DNA of 64,000 nt, taken from contig CAJNDS010002695.1 in the NCBI GenBank assembly GCA_905221605.1, positions 209,501 to 273,500 on the forward strand, written 5' to 3'. The DNA comes from Symbiodinium natans (lineage: Eukaryota > Sar > Dinophyceae > Suessiales > Symbiodiniaceae). Position numbers and translations under genes: made by a program. This document shows, in pieces, positions 54,513-64,000 of this stretch; within the stretch, counting starts at the first letter, position 1; each line of letters starts with the position of its first letter. Below the pieces are notes generated by a model that did no database searches, was not told where the DNA came from, and was given only the letters and a program-made list of their open reading frames with translations.

Positions 54513-54924
54513 ATGGCTGCCCCTTCGGTTTCGGCTCCTTCTCTCTTTGCGACCTCCTTCGACGCGCTGCCCAAGATTCTTCGGTATGAAAAGGACGCCC
54601 TCCAGGGAAGAGCTGTGGGAGGAATAGCTGTCAGGCTATGCATAGTTTGTGTGCTTTTGTGGAGGTCAGTTAGGGGTTTGAAGGGACTTAGAATGCCTCA
54701 GGCTTTGTTGAGCGCGTGAAGAGCTGCTGCAGTTGCTGTCTATGCAGTTTTCTTGCCTAAACAAGCCTGACATACGCCAGTCCTTGAATGGCATTCCGCC
54801 CGAAATGAGTCTTGTGGGACGAGCAGCACGTGAACCCGGGGGTTGTACCCATGTCCGGCTCAAATCAAAGAATCGCAAGTGTGTCCGAGCAGGCTTAAAG
54901 ATGCGAAAGTGCCTTGACAGTTGA
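54513..54924 (+). CDS. Possible 5' exon(s) of an unknown gene
   Basis: ATG at 54513 sits in an ACCATGG context and opens AAPSVSAPSLFATSF then DALPKILRYEKDALQGRAVG, ending near a GT or GA donor at about 54610-54622. A second exon candidate, about 54760-54840, encodes KPDIRQSLNGIPPEMSLVG. No family is recognised. Confidence 0.35.
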
Positions 54925-55599
54925 TGGCAGGACAGCCTTTCCCCCAAAGAGCTTGAGGAATGGAGGGCTGGCCTCTTCGGCTGCAGAAATGAATCACTGG
55001 CTCTGAGGTGGTACCCCCTCTCACGAATCATGTGGCACTTCGCTAAATTGATTTCGCAGTTGTTTACCCTAACATATCGACCGTCTTGTAGCAGGAACGT
55101 AAAATTCCTATCATGCATCAGACTCAGAGCCTTGATGCGTCATTGGCATATCTTCGGCCATTGCCCGAAGCTACCCCCTAAGTCCTGAAACCCTGAGCCT
55201 CCACCCATTAAACTGGCAAACAAAAACAACACAACTGGTCCTGAAACCCCCCAAAATAGAAAGAAGCCTTGACACTGAGATTGTTTTTTGACCCATGGGT
55301 GGCCAAACCGAAGCCTAATGCCGAAGCCCGGACAATCCTGAGAGCCCTCAACTCTTGGCCCCCAAACCTTCCAAACATTGCTGAATTGTAAACGGCATAA
55401 CTCGCACGAACCCGAATCTCCACACTTCTCAGGCCCAATCCCTCAATCCTACCAGCAGGCGCTCAAATCCCCCGAGCTTCGGGAATCCCAACACTCAAAC
55501 TCCCACATCCCAAGCCTTTGATCCTAAACTTTGACAATGTAGATTTTACTGCCCCCTTTTTTATGGGGAAACGGCCCTGTGGAGTCCTAAACTGCCACC

Positions 55600-55962
55600 A
55601 TCTCGGCCGCCGCCATGTGAAGCAAGGCGTTGCTTGGGAGGGAGAGCTGGACATGCAGCCGCTGGCCATTGTTGAGCGTCCAGGGTTTAGGGATAGTATT
55701 AGAGTCTTATTGGAGTTATCATCTGCGCTTTTCGAGGGATATTCTGGCTCTTAGAGGAGGTTACAAGTGGACAGGCCTGAGTCTGCAAATCGTTGCAGGA
55801 TGTCTCAGTAGGATGTCTATGGTTGCAGCAGATAGCCTCCTCAGATGGGGTTCAGACATATGTACATGGATTGTGTTTAAGAGCTCTGAGGATTCGCAGG
55901 GGCTTCTCAACTTCAAATCGGGGGTCCAATTCCTACTCTGGTTTCCGTCGCCTTTTTTCTGA
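55600..55962 (+). CDS. Weak exons, unknown
   Basis: About 55616-55680 encodes VKQGVAWEGELDMQPLAIVE. In another frame 55740-55900 encodes GYKWTGLSLQIVAGCLS and RWGSDICTWIV. Joins are unclear. The flanking 54930-55500 and 55990-56270 hold no supportable gene. Confidence 0.25.
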
Positions 55963-56269
55963 TCTGGCTACGCCCCTGTCATCACATGCTGATCTATAGC
56001 TTTGGCCCAGCTAGCTTGTAGGCTGCACCGTCCTGCGTGTCTAGGAACGAGCTCCGCCTGCGCCGCGAAGCGTTCCTTGGCCAAGCGGACTGTTGGGAGC
56101 GGCATCAGCATTGTTCTTGAGAGAGCCTAAGGTTTTAGGGTTTGAGGGTTTTAGAGGCTGCTCGAGAGTCGCAGGGGGAGGGGGGGGGAGGGGTCACAGT
56201 TTGGGGTTTGATGCGGGACGCAGGCATTGTGTGCAGATCCTACTTGCTCCTTGATGGCCCCTGTAGACC

Positions 56270-56880
56270 TCTAAGATGTTAAAAGCTCGAACCGAAAGCG
56301 CCTAAACCCTGTATAAACCCGACAAACCCTGTAAATTTCATAAATCCTAAGCCCCCTAAGCCCCCTAAACCCTAAAATCCAAAATCGACCCAGGGTGTTG
56401 TGGAGCGATCCGACCCTCGTCGACCTGGACGACCAGAGCCGCATGTGGGAGATATTGCAGATGGGTGCCCAGCCTAATGGTAGGGTTCAGGGTCGGGCTT
56501 GGGGTGTAAGTTAGGGTTTATCGGTTTATGGGTTTATGGGTTTTGGTGTAGGCTGCGAGCTTTCACAAATGCTAAGCCTGTTTCCAGGGCTTGGCTGCGA
56601 TCCGCCAAGTTCAAGAGGCAGGCAGCAAAGATGATCTTCACTTCTCCTGAGTATCCTCCCACACTAATGTCTGGGGGCAAAGTGGTTAGGAGTTGTCTCT
56701 TGACTGTCGCAGGTGCCATGTAGTTCAACTCAGCTTTTGTTGCTGAACACGGCAAGAAGTCCATCTCCAGCAGCCCTTGCAATTGACAGGCTTGAGACCC
56801 TAAACACTAAGCCCTAACCCCCCTAAACTCTACTCCACTACTCCACCCCTGAACTCTATATCTTGAACCCCCTAACCCCA
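56270..56880. repeat. Two clusters of CCCTAAA-like words around GGGTTTATGG words
   Basis: 56290-56385 and 56790-56880 are dense in CCCTAAA, CCTAAGCCCC and CCTAACCCC. 56485-56545 carries the opposite strand form. No gene is supported, although one short frame lies at 56540-56720. Confidence 0.6.
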
Positions 56881-56920
56881 AATGCCGAGCAGCTTCCCAC
56901 GAGCTTCCGGTTGCCTACTA

Positions 56921-56990
56921 TATATATATATATACAAATATGTACATGTTTGTTCTTTATGGTCATATATATATATATATACACACACCC
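56921..56990. repeat. TA microsatellites
   Basis: Two TATATA blocks flank a short unique piece and end in ACACAC. Confidence 0.9.
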
Positions 56991-57392
56991 CCTTATTCTG
57001 CAGATGTTCAGAGGCCAGTGCTGCCAGAAGAACCCACTTGGAACCCTCCCAACCATGCCCTGAATCCCCACCGATCCTGTCGGAGTCCATTTCCGAGTTC
57101 GTGGCCTAGCCAGTACGACAGTGCAACTCTACGTAAATCTGGTGTATAGAGACCCTCAACCCCAAACCTTAAGCCCGAAACCATAGCACACGTGATGCCA
57201 AGGCTTCCAGCAAGTTGAAGACATCCTGGACAGCTCCATGACACAGATCAGTCAGGTTTCGGGGCCGGTTGTTGATAACTCGGTCTGAATCCGGCGAAGC
57301 CACGTACCAGATTCCAGACTTTCGAGGTTGAACTTTTTGTTGCCAGGTTTTGTCTGGAGATTGAGATTTTGTGGGTCTCACTGGTGCCCTAC

Positions 57393-57773
57393 ATGATAAC
57401 AAGCAACATATACCATAAACGAGGCCCATATACTTTAGATCAGCCCTCATGCGTAGCTTTAAATGCGCTGGAGGGGGCCCTGCCTTGGGTCCGAGGTGCG
57501 AACCTTGGCCACTACTACGACTACTTCCTGGCAAAGGGCTTCTTCTACGGCGCAAGAATGCGGGGGATGTCACGCAAATTTCTGGCAGCAGCCTCAGAAT
57601 TCATTCTTGACACGGGTCAATGGTCTATCATGGAAGTCCGAAAGTGTTGGCATGATGAACTGTCAACAAACGCAAACTGTATGTGGATGGATCTGCTGAT
57701 GATCGCTGCCGCTGTTGATCCTTCTGGTAGTGCTAAACTCCCCAAACCCCGAAATTCCAAGCCCAAATCCTGA
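57393..57773 (+). CDS. Long exon of an unrecognised protein
   Basis: The frame stays open for more than 120 codons with strong protein character: WVRGANLGHYYDYFLAKGFF, ARMRGMSRKFLAAASEF, TGQWSIMEVRKCWHDE and a hydrophobic WMDLLMIAAAVDP. A GTAGTG donor at about 57726 probably ends the exon; beyond it the reading becomes CCCTAAA-like. An in-frame ATG at 57393 could be a start, or the exon may begin at an upstream acceptor. No domain is recognised. Confidence 0.5.
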   Translation: MITSNIYHKRGPYTLDQPSCVALNALEGALPWVRGANLGHYYDYFLAKGFFYGARMRGMSRKFLAAASEFILDTGQWSIMEVRKCWHDELSTNANCMWMDLLMIAAAVDPSGSAKLPKPRNSKPKS

Positions 57774-57980
57774 ACACATTCGGAGCTTGGGGGACTAAGC
57801 TTTTCGTGTTGAAGGGCTCAGTGACCACCGAATGCAGAGGGACACTTCGAAAGATAACCTGCTAGCATGAACGCTTGCATTTTTCCGCAAACTGCTGTAA
57901 TGCCTGATCATCGTAGGAACCACGAATTATCGTACCCCTACTCTAGGAAAGCCCCCCCCCATGTGTTTCAATCTCGCAAG

Positions 57981-58073
57981 GAAGAGAAGATGCCGGCCAT
58001 CACCGATGAATATGAGAAGGATGCCGAGGGTGCAGCTTATGATGCCCAGTGGCACATGCATTCTTCATTCTAG
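57981..58073 (+). CDS. Terminal exon, unknown gene
   Basis: After TCTCGCAAG a 30-codon exon encodes EEKMPAITDEYEKDAEGA then AYDAQWHMH and ends in TAG. It is in the same orientation as the exon at 57.4-57.7 kb and could be its 3' end. The composition is strongly coding but no family is recognised. Confidence 0.4.
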   Translation, partial: EEKMPAITDEYEKDAEGAAYDAQWHMHSSF

Positions 58074-58198
58074 CAGTTTGGTTCCCTTGTCAAACCCAAT
58101 TGAACAGAGAAGGGCAGCGCTCTCATTGTTTTGATTCTGGGAAACTCGCTCTCGGCTGGGTCTTCATCGCTGCTGGCCTTGCAATGTCGAGTCCAGTT

Positions 58199-58390
58199 CC
58201 AGAGAGAGAGCGAGAGAGAGCGAGAGAGAGAGAGAGAGAGAGCGAGCGAGAGAGAGAGAGAGAGAGCGCGAGAGAGCAAGCAAGAGAGAAAGAGAGAAAG
58301 AGAGGTCCGCCAGGGCTCCTTCACACCCAGAAGAAGAAGAAGAAGAAGAAGAAGAAGAAGAAGAAGAGAGAGAGAGAGAGAAGAGAGGGG
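58199..58390. repeat. GA and GAA microsatellites
   Basis: (GA)n with interspersed GC runs to about 58305, a unique stretch of about 25 bases, (GAA)n at 58331-58367 and another GA block. Arg/Glu and Ser/Leu frames through it are artefacts. Confidence 0.95.
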
Positions 58391-58577
58391 GTAGAGAGTT
58401 GTTGGGGGGCATGTAGGTGTAGGGGGGGCATGGCATTGATTCTATTCCTGGGGAAGCCACGCACCTGAAGCGATGAAAAGGGGGCCCACGAAAACCGTGG
58501 CCCTTCCGATCAGACTGACCTTCGGACTTCGCGCGCCCCTTGGGGCGTTCTTTTGGGGGGGGGTCTAAGCGTGCAGG

Positions 58578-58885
58578 AGAGAGAGAGAGAGAGAAAAGAG
58601 AGGGGAGAAGAGCATGTCTCACGCCGACTGCTGAACTTCACGCGACCCGGACGCACCCAGTGCGCGGGGGAGCAGGGACCTCTGCCCTGCCTCTCAAGCC
58701 CTGCAAAAGAAGAAGAAGAAGAAGAAGAAGAAGAAGAAGAAGAGAAGAGAGGAGTGTGAGAGAGAGAGAGAGCCCCTGAAACCCGAAACGCCGAAATCCT
58801 AAACCCCAACTCCCAACCGTCTAAACCCTAAACCCCTAATGAACCTTGAACCCTAAGCCTATCTGAACCCTTAAGACCCGAAACT
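58578..58885. repeat. GA, AAG microsatellites and CCCTAAA-like cluster
   Basis: GA block near 58578-58603, (AGA)n at 58706-58745, a GAGAG block, then from 58785 CCCTAAA, CCCTGAAACC and CCCTTAAG words in C-rich orientation. Confidence 0.85.
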
Positions 58886-59777
58886 ATGAATTTTGAAACC
58901 CATGACGCGTCAACGCGCCACAGAATCATGCAATATAGCTTGTCCGACGCGCGACCATCTCGAACCAGGTATGCTCTTGCAATCTCTTGCACCTATTGCT
59001 AATTTCATGAATCATTCATTGTTTGTGAGGTGATGATTATTGCTTTTAAATCAGGTCAACTTCCTGAAGTCCCACATTTTGACTCTACTCGTGCGTCAAG
59101 GGTATGGGTGTTGGCAGGAGCTGATCCTGGATGTCTGCGCCAATGCGAGCTCCTCAAAAACCGGGGCTCCGGAGTGTCATGGGTTGAGGGTTTAGGGTTT
59201 AGGGTTCTAGCTGCATCAGCTTCCAGAGATCTGAGGTTCAGGGTTTGAGGCTTCATGCTTCTGCGGAGTTCAGAACTTCAGGGACTTTGGCTTTCTTGGC
59301 TTCTTAGATTTCACAAAATGTTTTGGGCAAGCCAGGCCCCAGAGGGCTGCCGACTGTCACCTGTTTACCACAGGAAGATCCAATGGGGATGATGATCACA
59401 GGGATCATCGCGCTAGTAATGGTCATCGTGAAAATAGTGATGGTTACTATAAGGACTTAAGGGCAGTAGCAGTAACTGTCACACAACGCTGGCTGGACAC
59501 TCTGTTGGCTCGGAGAGGTTTAGGTTTAAGCTGATAGCAGCCTGCTCCAAACCCCCTAAACCCCCCAAGATCCCAAACCCTTTTACCCACCAGAGCTCCT
59601 GAGTCCTGAGGCCTGCCGCGACGAGGCCATTCGCCTCTTTCCCTTCCGCTATGGCAACCCTGAGACGCTGATCCACGTCGCCAGGTTCCGGATTAACGAG
59701 GGATGAGGGAGCAGGGTTTTGGATCTGCGCGTCAGAACGGGGGCTGCTTTGGGCTAATGGGGCTTCTGCGGCTTTAG

Positions 59778-60414
59778 GTGCAGAGCATATAGAGGTTATT
59801 GCGAAGAACTTGGAGGGGGTGCCGAGGGGTACAGGAGCCTGGGAGAATCATCCCGAAATCAAATAGAACTGTAGAACCTGCCTCGGCGTTTGTGGGCGGA
59901 AGTTCTGTCTGGCAGTGGACCGCCGGCCCCCGGTTCATGGAGCTTAGACATCATTCGCCAGTTGTACCGTTGTTGGAAGAGGTGCTGTCTCTCACTTCCA
60001 GCGTCTTAAGTAAGTGTACCGTAACGCTGATCTTGTTTTTTTGTTGCTCTCTTCTACAAGGCCCTTGCCTTGCCCCACATGCCTTGAACTCGTGCAGCAC
60101 CAGCTTGCTGGCTGTCTGGAGCTCTTTCACTTGATGGTTAGGTTCTGTTAGGTTCTGTTTTGAGACTCCTTTTGTTTGGCACGTTGCTTCTGTTGTGTTC
60201 TTTGCTGGCCGCCGTGTAGCGTTCCGTGGTTGTCTTGCTGCTTGTCGGAGGTGTAAGAGGTCCTGCTTGTTTTACCCACCTTGAGAATCCAGACCCGGAG
60301 GAGCTCGCCAGACATGAGGCCTGTTATCCATGTTTTGCGCAAAGAATCCCAGCACTCCATGAATGTGCGTCTGTGTGTGGGTCCTGGGACCCTCATTTAG
60401 GACAATCAGCCTAA
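59778..60414 (+). CDS. Candidate exons, unknown gene
   Basis: From 59778, after CTTTAG, the frame encodes EHIEVIAKNLEGVPRGTG. 59874-60011 can be read in two coding-like frames, one ending VVPLLEEVLSLTSSVL at a GTAAGT donor. From about 60060 a frame with PCPTCLELVQHQLAGCLEL follows an ACAAG acceptor. 60296-60414 encodes NPDPEELARHEACYPCF with several Cys and His. Phase does not single out one model. Between 58890 and 59770 only TTTAGGG-like words (59180-59250) and weak frames are seen. Confidence 0.3.
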
Positions 60415-61024
60415 GGGTTCGGAAACTGCAAGCTTTCACCACGCTGCATCCCGTGCAAAGTCGTTGCTACGGGATTGGCTTTAGGGTTGAGGCGGTTCAG
60501 GTACCACCGCTGTCTGGGCTCACTCACAGTGGCTCCGTGCTTTCACAGGCCGAAGAGTCCAAAAAATGTGGCGTCATGAGAGAAGGCTCCAAAAACCCTG
60601 AACCCAAAACCTTCAACCTCAGCAAGGTGTTCCAAACCTGATAAACCTTGACAAGCCCTTCAGTAGAAGCTGGGGTGGCCTCAAGGAATGCCACGAAGGG
60701 AGGCGATTCCTCGACGAGAAGCCAGGGCCTTAGGTGCGCGCAGAAGGTATGGGGTCCTGGGGGCGAGTTCCTCTCAGCCTAGAAGGGACAAAGAAGTCTG
60801 GAATTTCAGGGTCAAAGCCTGCCCAGACAACCCTGAGCCGGGAACTTGACACCCAAAGCCTGCACCCCAAACCCCACGGCCCTAGATTGCCGCGCCTGGC
60901 CCCCCTAAAGCCAGCCTTTTGCGAAGGTTGTTCCTCATAAACCAAATCCGGCTTTCTGCTTCTGCCGGATTGGTGAGGGAAGTTCCTTAGATCCCGTTTT
61001 CCTTTCTGCCCGAGAAACGGGAAG

Positions 61025-61570
61025 ACTCTGAGGTTCACCCAAGGCTGGTTCGACGATGTCTTCCTGCGTCACGGCTGCACCCGATGCCCTCGACTTGAGC
61101 TTCGGGAGTTTGTTTTGAGTTTAGAGCTTAGGTTTAGAGTTTGGAGTTTGTGTTAGGGTTTAGGGTTTAGATTGAGAGTTTAGGAGGGCCAGGCTCTCTG
61201 GGCGGAACCGCTGTATTCATTGAGACAATCGTAAGACACCCAAGCTGAAACCTACGCCTGAATCCCTTCAGTCATTGCAACAGTCAATAGTGGCACGGCA
61301 GCCCCAACTGGGATTGCAGCTTTGTGTCTTTCAGGTTCTAGATGCAAGCGGCCCATGCTCAGTTCTGATGGGCGGCGGAGAGATCCTGCAGGGTCTCTGG
61401 GGTTTCGGGCTTAAGCTTGCACAAGCTACTCGAGGCTGACCTACCCCTTGTCCGTCAACGCCCATGACACGGCCCACCAACTTCCCGAAAAGGCCAGCGA
61501 CAATGGGCTTGGGCTGACGTTCTCGAAATGGGAGCCCCAAGTCCCAAAAGCTCGACCCTGGAACCTTTGA
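61025..61570 (+). CDS. Candidate exons, unknown gene
   Basis: 61025-61105 encodes FTQGWFDDVFLRHGCTRC then PRLELREF. 61426-61570, after CACAAG, encodes YSRLTYPLSVNAHDTAHQLP and SDNGLGLTFSKWEPQ to TGA. TTTAGGG-like words (61110-61180) separate them, as seen in introns elsewhere in the window. No family is recognised. Confidence 0.3.
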
Positions 61571-62111
61571 GCACGAGACCCTTCTTTTGGAGGATTCAGG
61601 GCCTTGCGGGTTCCAGCCGGTTTGGTCGGAAATTCTCAACTGGGAATGGTATCGAACCCCTGAAATCGTAACTGCAGGAAAGTAAGAGGTCAAATCACAG
61701 GACTCTGGCACCTATATTCCTATTGCACACCTGCTCTATTGAAGGAACTTTTTACGTAAGCCCTAAAAGCCTAATCCCCATTGTTCGACTGGTTTCTACT
61801 GTGGGATCAGACCTCTGCGGGCCTCAAACCTACCCTCTAAGCCATGGACTGTCGACTACCAAGCCCGATTCGATTTTGGGAGGAGTTTTAGGGTTTTAAG
61901 CGTCAGGGGTTATAGGCTAAGACCCCTTTCTTTCGTGCTGTTTTGTTATATACATTGATATCTAGAATGCTAAACCAGTTGATTGTTTTACGACGTAGGC
62001 GGCGCCACAGACCTTTTCAGGCTGCTGCTTAGTGCGTAAACCCAAACACCCTAAGAATCCGATGTTCTTGTTGCAAGAGCTCCCGCTCCGCAATGCATCC
62101 TCTCAAGTCAG

Positions 62112-62201
62112 GACCACCAGTCCATGGATGATTATGACTTCTGGGCCTCTTGCCTCAGTCGTTTGTTCGGGAGGGCTAAGGGCTTACTTGGCCTGGGCTG
62201 A
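62112..62201 (+). CDS. Short exon candidate
   Basis: After CTCAAGTCAG the frame encodes DHQSMDDYDFWASCLSRLF and runs to TGA. The first 16 codons look coding and could end at an internal donor. No partner was found. Confidence 0.25.
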   Translation, partial: DHQSMDDYDFWASCLSRLFGRAKGLLGLG

Positions 62202-62577
62202 GTCCCCTCCAAGCCGGCCCAGGCCATCACCGGGGATAAAGACGCCCAAAAAAGTACCCATTAAACCAAAAAGTTTGCCCGTGACATGATGTCCTGATGC
62301 CACTGCAAGGCCGCAAGGCTCCTGTACCAGGGTAGTTCAAGTTTGAGTCTCAGGATTGGTAGTTTGGGATTTGGGGTCTAGGGTCAGGGTAGCAATGGTT
62401 AGCGGAGTGATAGCCAATCAGAAGGAAGCACCCCTCACCCAAAATGACCCCAAAAGCATACACCCCAACAACAAACAACAAAACGCTCCAAGCCCTTTAC
62501 GGCCCTCGATGATGGGCCGTAATGTGGGCCCTTGGCTGTCTTGAGGAGAACATAGGATTCTGTAGTATGTGTATGCA

Positions 62578-62812
62578 TATGTATATATATAGAGAGAGGG
62601 AGAGGGAGGAGGGAGAGAGCGAGAGAGAGCGAGAGAGATATAATTAAAGGACCGGATAACCCCACATGCAAAGTTTTCCATTCAGAAAGAGTAGAGAAGT
62701 GAGAGTGAGAGAGCGATGGAGTGAGTGTGTGGCCATGAGTGAGTGCGTGAGTGTGAGTGCGTGAGTGTGAGTGTGTGTGCGGGAGTGCGAGTGCGAAACC
62801 GCGCGAAAGTAA
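62578..62812. repeat. AT/GA and GTGA microsatellites
   Basis: TATATA followed by GAGAGAG, a unique stretch of about 45 bases, then GTGA/GAGTGTGAGTGC repeats. Ser/His and Leu/Ser frames across it are artefacts. Confidence 0.9.
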
Positions 62813-62953
62813 AGAGTGACGCGTCAAGAATAATTGTACAAGTAACATGTGTGTCAGTCGTACATTGGTGAGGCGCGACCCCAGGCCGCAGAACCAATGT
62901 AGCTGTCGATCTTTGTTAAATGAAGGGGCGACGCTAGTCGCCGAGTGCGTCTC

Positions 62954-63244
62954 CTAAGCAAGCGCTTGATCTCTTTCCGAATCCGGGTCGGCAGATACAG
63001 CGAGTGTCGGCGGTGCAAGGCCGCTTTCCGCCCATGAGGGGAGATCATCTGTACCTGCACGGCCAACATCTAAGCACTCACACTCCACTCGCGTGGGATG
63101 CTGGCACTGATCAAGGTAGCTACCCGTCGAAATAGTTGTCGGGGCCGCGCAATCCGCAATTGAACTCGACGTTGGAAGACCTGAGGCCGTCACCGGGTGG
63201 TTTGCCTGGTGTTGGGTGTTGTCGTTGATGAAGCCCTGGAGCAC
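62954..63244 (-). CDS. Minus-strand open frame of 96 codons
   Basis: Balanced composition with SGLPTSSSIADCAAPTTI and TDDLPSWAESGLAPPTLAV, Thr/Ser/Pro-rich and acidic, suggests a disordered protein segment. A GTGAGT at about 63079 could be a donor. No family is recognised. It is one of three minus-strand candidates in the window. Confidence 0.3.
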   Translation of the reverse strand: MLQGFINDNTQHQANHPVTASGLPTSSSIADCAAPTTISTGSYLDQCQHPTRVECECLDVGRAGTDDLPSWAESGLAPPTLAVSADPDSERDQALA

Positions 63245-63827
63245 TAGTATCTATTAACTTATCTCAAACCCGAAGCTCCTAGCGACAGCAACAACCTAAC
63301 GAACCAAACATGGTTTGCTCCAGAGCTCATTTTTATAAACCCACGATTAAACCCTACAGTTCCGGGGGCCTAGTGGGGCTTATCTTTGCTTATTCAGGAG
63401 TTGCCCCTTGGGCCTGACCGGCTGAAGGGCAACTCCTGCACTTGTTGATGGCCTGAAAGCTTTGGGAGAGGCCTTAGCCCCGAGAAGGCGGATCCCCAAA
63501 ACCCTGAGGAAGCACGCAAAATTCAGCAGCAGCTTAGGGTGGACCCCAGCCCATCCCTGAGTTCCTGAACTGGATTCCGTTCACTTAATTTAATTGAAGC
63601 CTGTTACGTCGGTTCTCTGTGTGTGCGCTGGCTGATTCCGGGATCCTGGGTTGGTGCCTAAACCTTAGGGAAACCAGGACAGCAGTAGGAAAGTGAGGAG
63701 CAATTCATTTGATTCTAGCAGCAGCCTACAGATAGGGAAGACGAAAAGAAAGCCAGCACGATGTCCATGTCGAGCAGTCATTCTTCGGACGCCGACAACC
63801 GGGCCTTGCAAAACTTGGCTAGATGAA

Positions 63828-64000
63828 ATGGCTGCGAGACTTCGCAACGTGCGTGAAGGCGACAGTAAGATCTCGATGCAACCCAAGCCAGGTTCCTCCC
63901 GAGGCGCACGGGTCAAGCTGCGGCGGAGGAGCCTTGCGGGACTGTGGGGTCGGCGCCTTCTTGGATACTGGAGCATGCCTCTGGCGCGGAGCAAGCACCC
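63828..64000 (+). CDS. 5' part of a gene cut by the window end
   Basis: ATG at 63828 opens MAARLRNVREGDSKISMQP, then a basic stretch VKLRRRSLAGLWGRRLLG, and stays open to the last base. The frame is also open upstream to about 63780, so the segment could instead be an internal exon. An opposite-strand frame here looks like its shadow. No family is recognised. Confidence 0.35.
   Translation, partial: MAARLRNVREGDSKISMQPKPGSSRGARVKLRRRSLAGLWGRRLLGYWSMPLARSKH

Noticed and set aside
58070-58810. Arg/Glu- and Ser/Leu-rich open frames up to 152 codons
   Set aside because: Translation of GA, GAA and AGA microsatellites.

Overview
The window looks like nuclear DNA of a dinoflagellate, probably a Symbiodiniaceae-type alga. 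This is inference from five observations: coding sequence in very short exons; introns that begin with GC or GA as often as GT and end AG followed by G on the exon side; degenerate TTTAGGG/CCCTAAA heptamers through introns and intergenic DNA; large satellite and microsatellite tracts; and a secreted cysteine-rich von Willebrand factor D protein of a kind common in these algae. There is no bacterial architecture, CRISPR array, rRNA or tRNA that I can support.

Two long uninterrupted genes stand out: a 350-codon gene of unknown function (2161-3213) and a 675-codon secreted vWD-domain protein (49856-51883). Two spliced genes were recognised by reading short exons and checking phase. One is a class III phosphatidylinositol 3-kinase (VPS34-like) spread over about 16 exons between 41989 and 47425, with its 5' end not found. 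The other is an mTERF-family organelle nucleic-acid-binding protein with exons of 21 to 83 nt between 16661 and about 18169. Many further exon-like stretches, mostly on the + strand, have coding-like composition and compatible splice borders but no recognised family. They are reported at low to moderate confidence, with exon joins given only where phase agrees.

Layout: 0-3.2 kb, weak exons on both strands and then the 350-aa gene; 3.9-7.5 kb, a + strand multi-exon gene of unknown function; 7.5-10.5 kb, AT, CA, G-rich and TTATTG repeats around an ORF at 8.8-9.6 kb; 10.7-16 kb, an acidic-protein gene and weak ORFs; 16.6-18.2 kb, the mTERF gene; 18-34 kb, a series of candidate exons, including a PH-like exon and a short basic C-terminus; 34.9-39.5 kb, a roughly 112-bp satellite array of about 40 units with internal block duplication; 39.6-47.4 kb, a zinc-ribbon-like exon and the PI3-kinase gene; 48-49 kb, a degenerate tandem repeat and a 220-bp foldback; 49.9-52.1 kb, the vWD gene followed by decayed copies of its own 3' end; 53.7-54.2 kb, an in-frame 78-bp repeat; 54.5-64 kb, candidate exons between telomere-like, GA, GAA and GT microsatellites.

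The recognised genes are not a pathway. VPS34 would make PI3P on endosomal and autophagic membranes, mTERF proteins act on organelle nucleic acid, and the vWD protein is exported. What links them is the one-strand bias, the micro-exons and the splice grammar. Splice joins are my manual reading and need transcript evidence.
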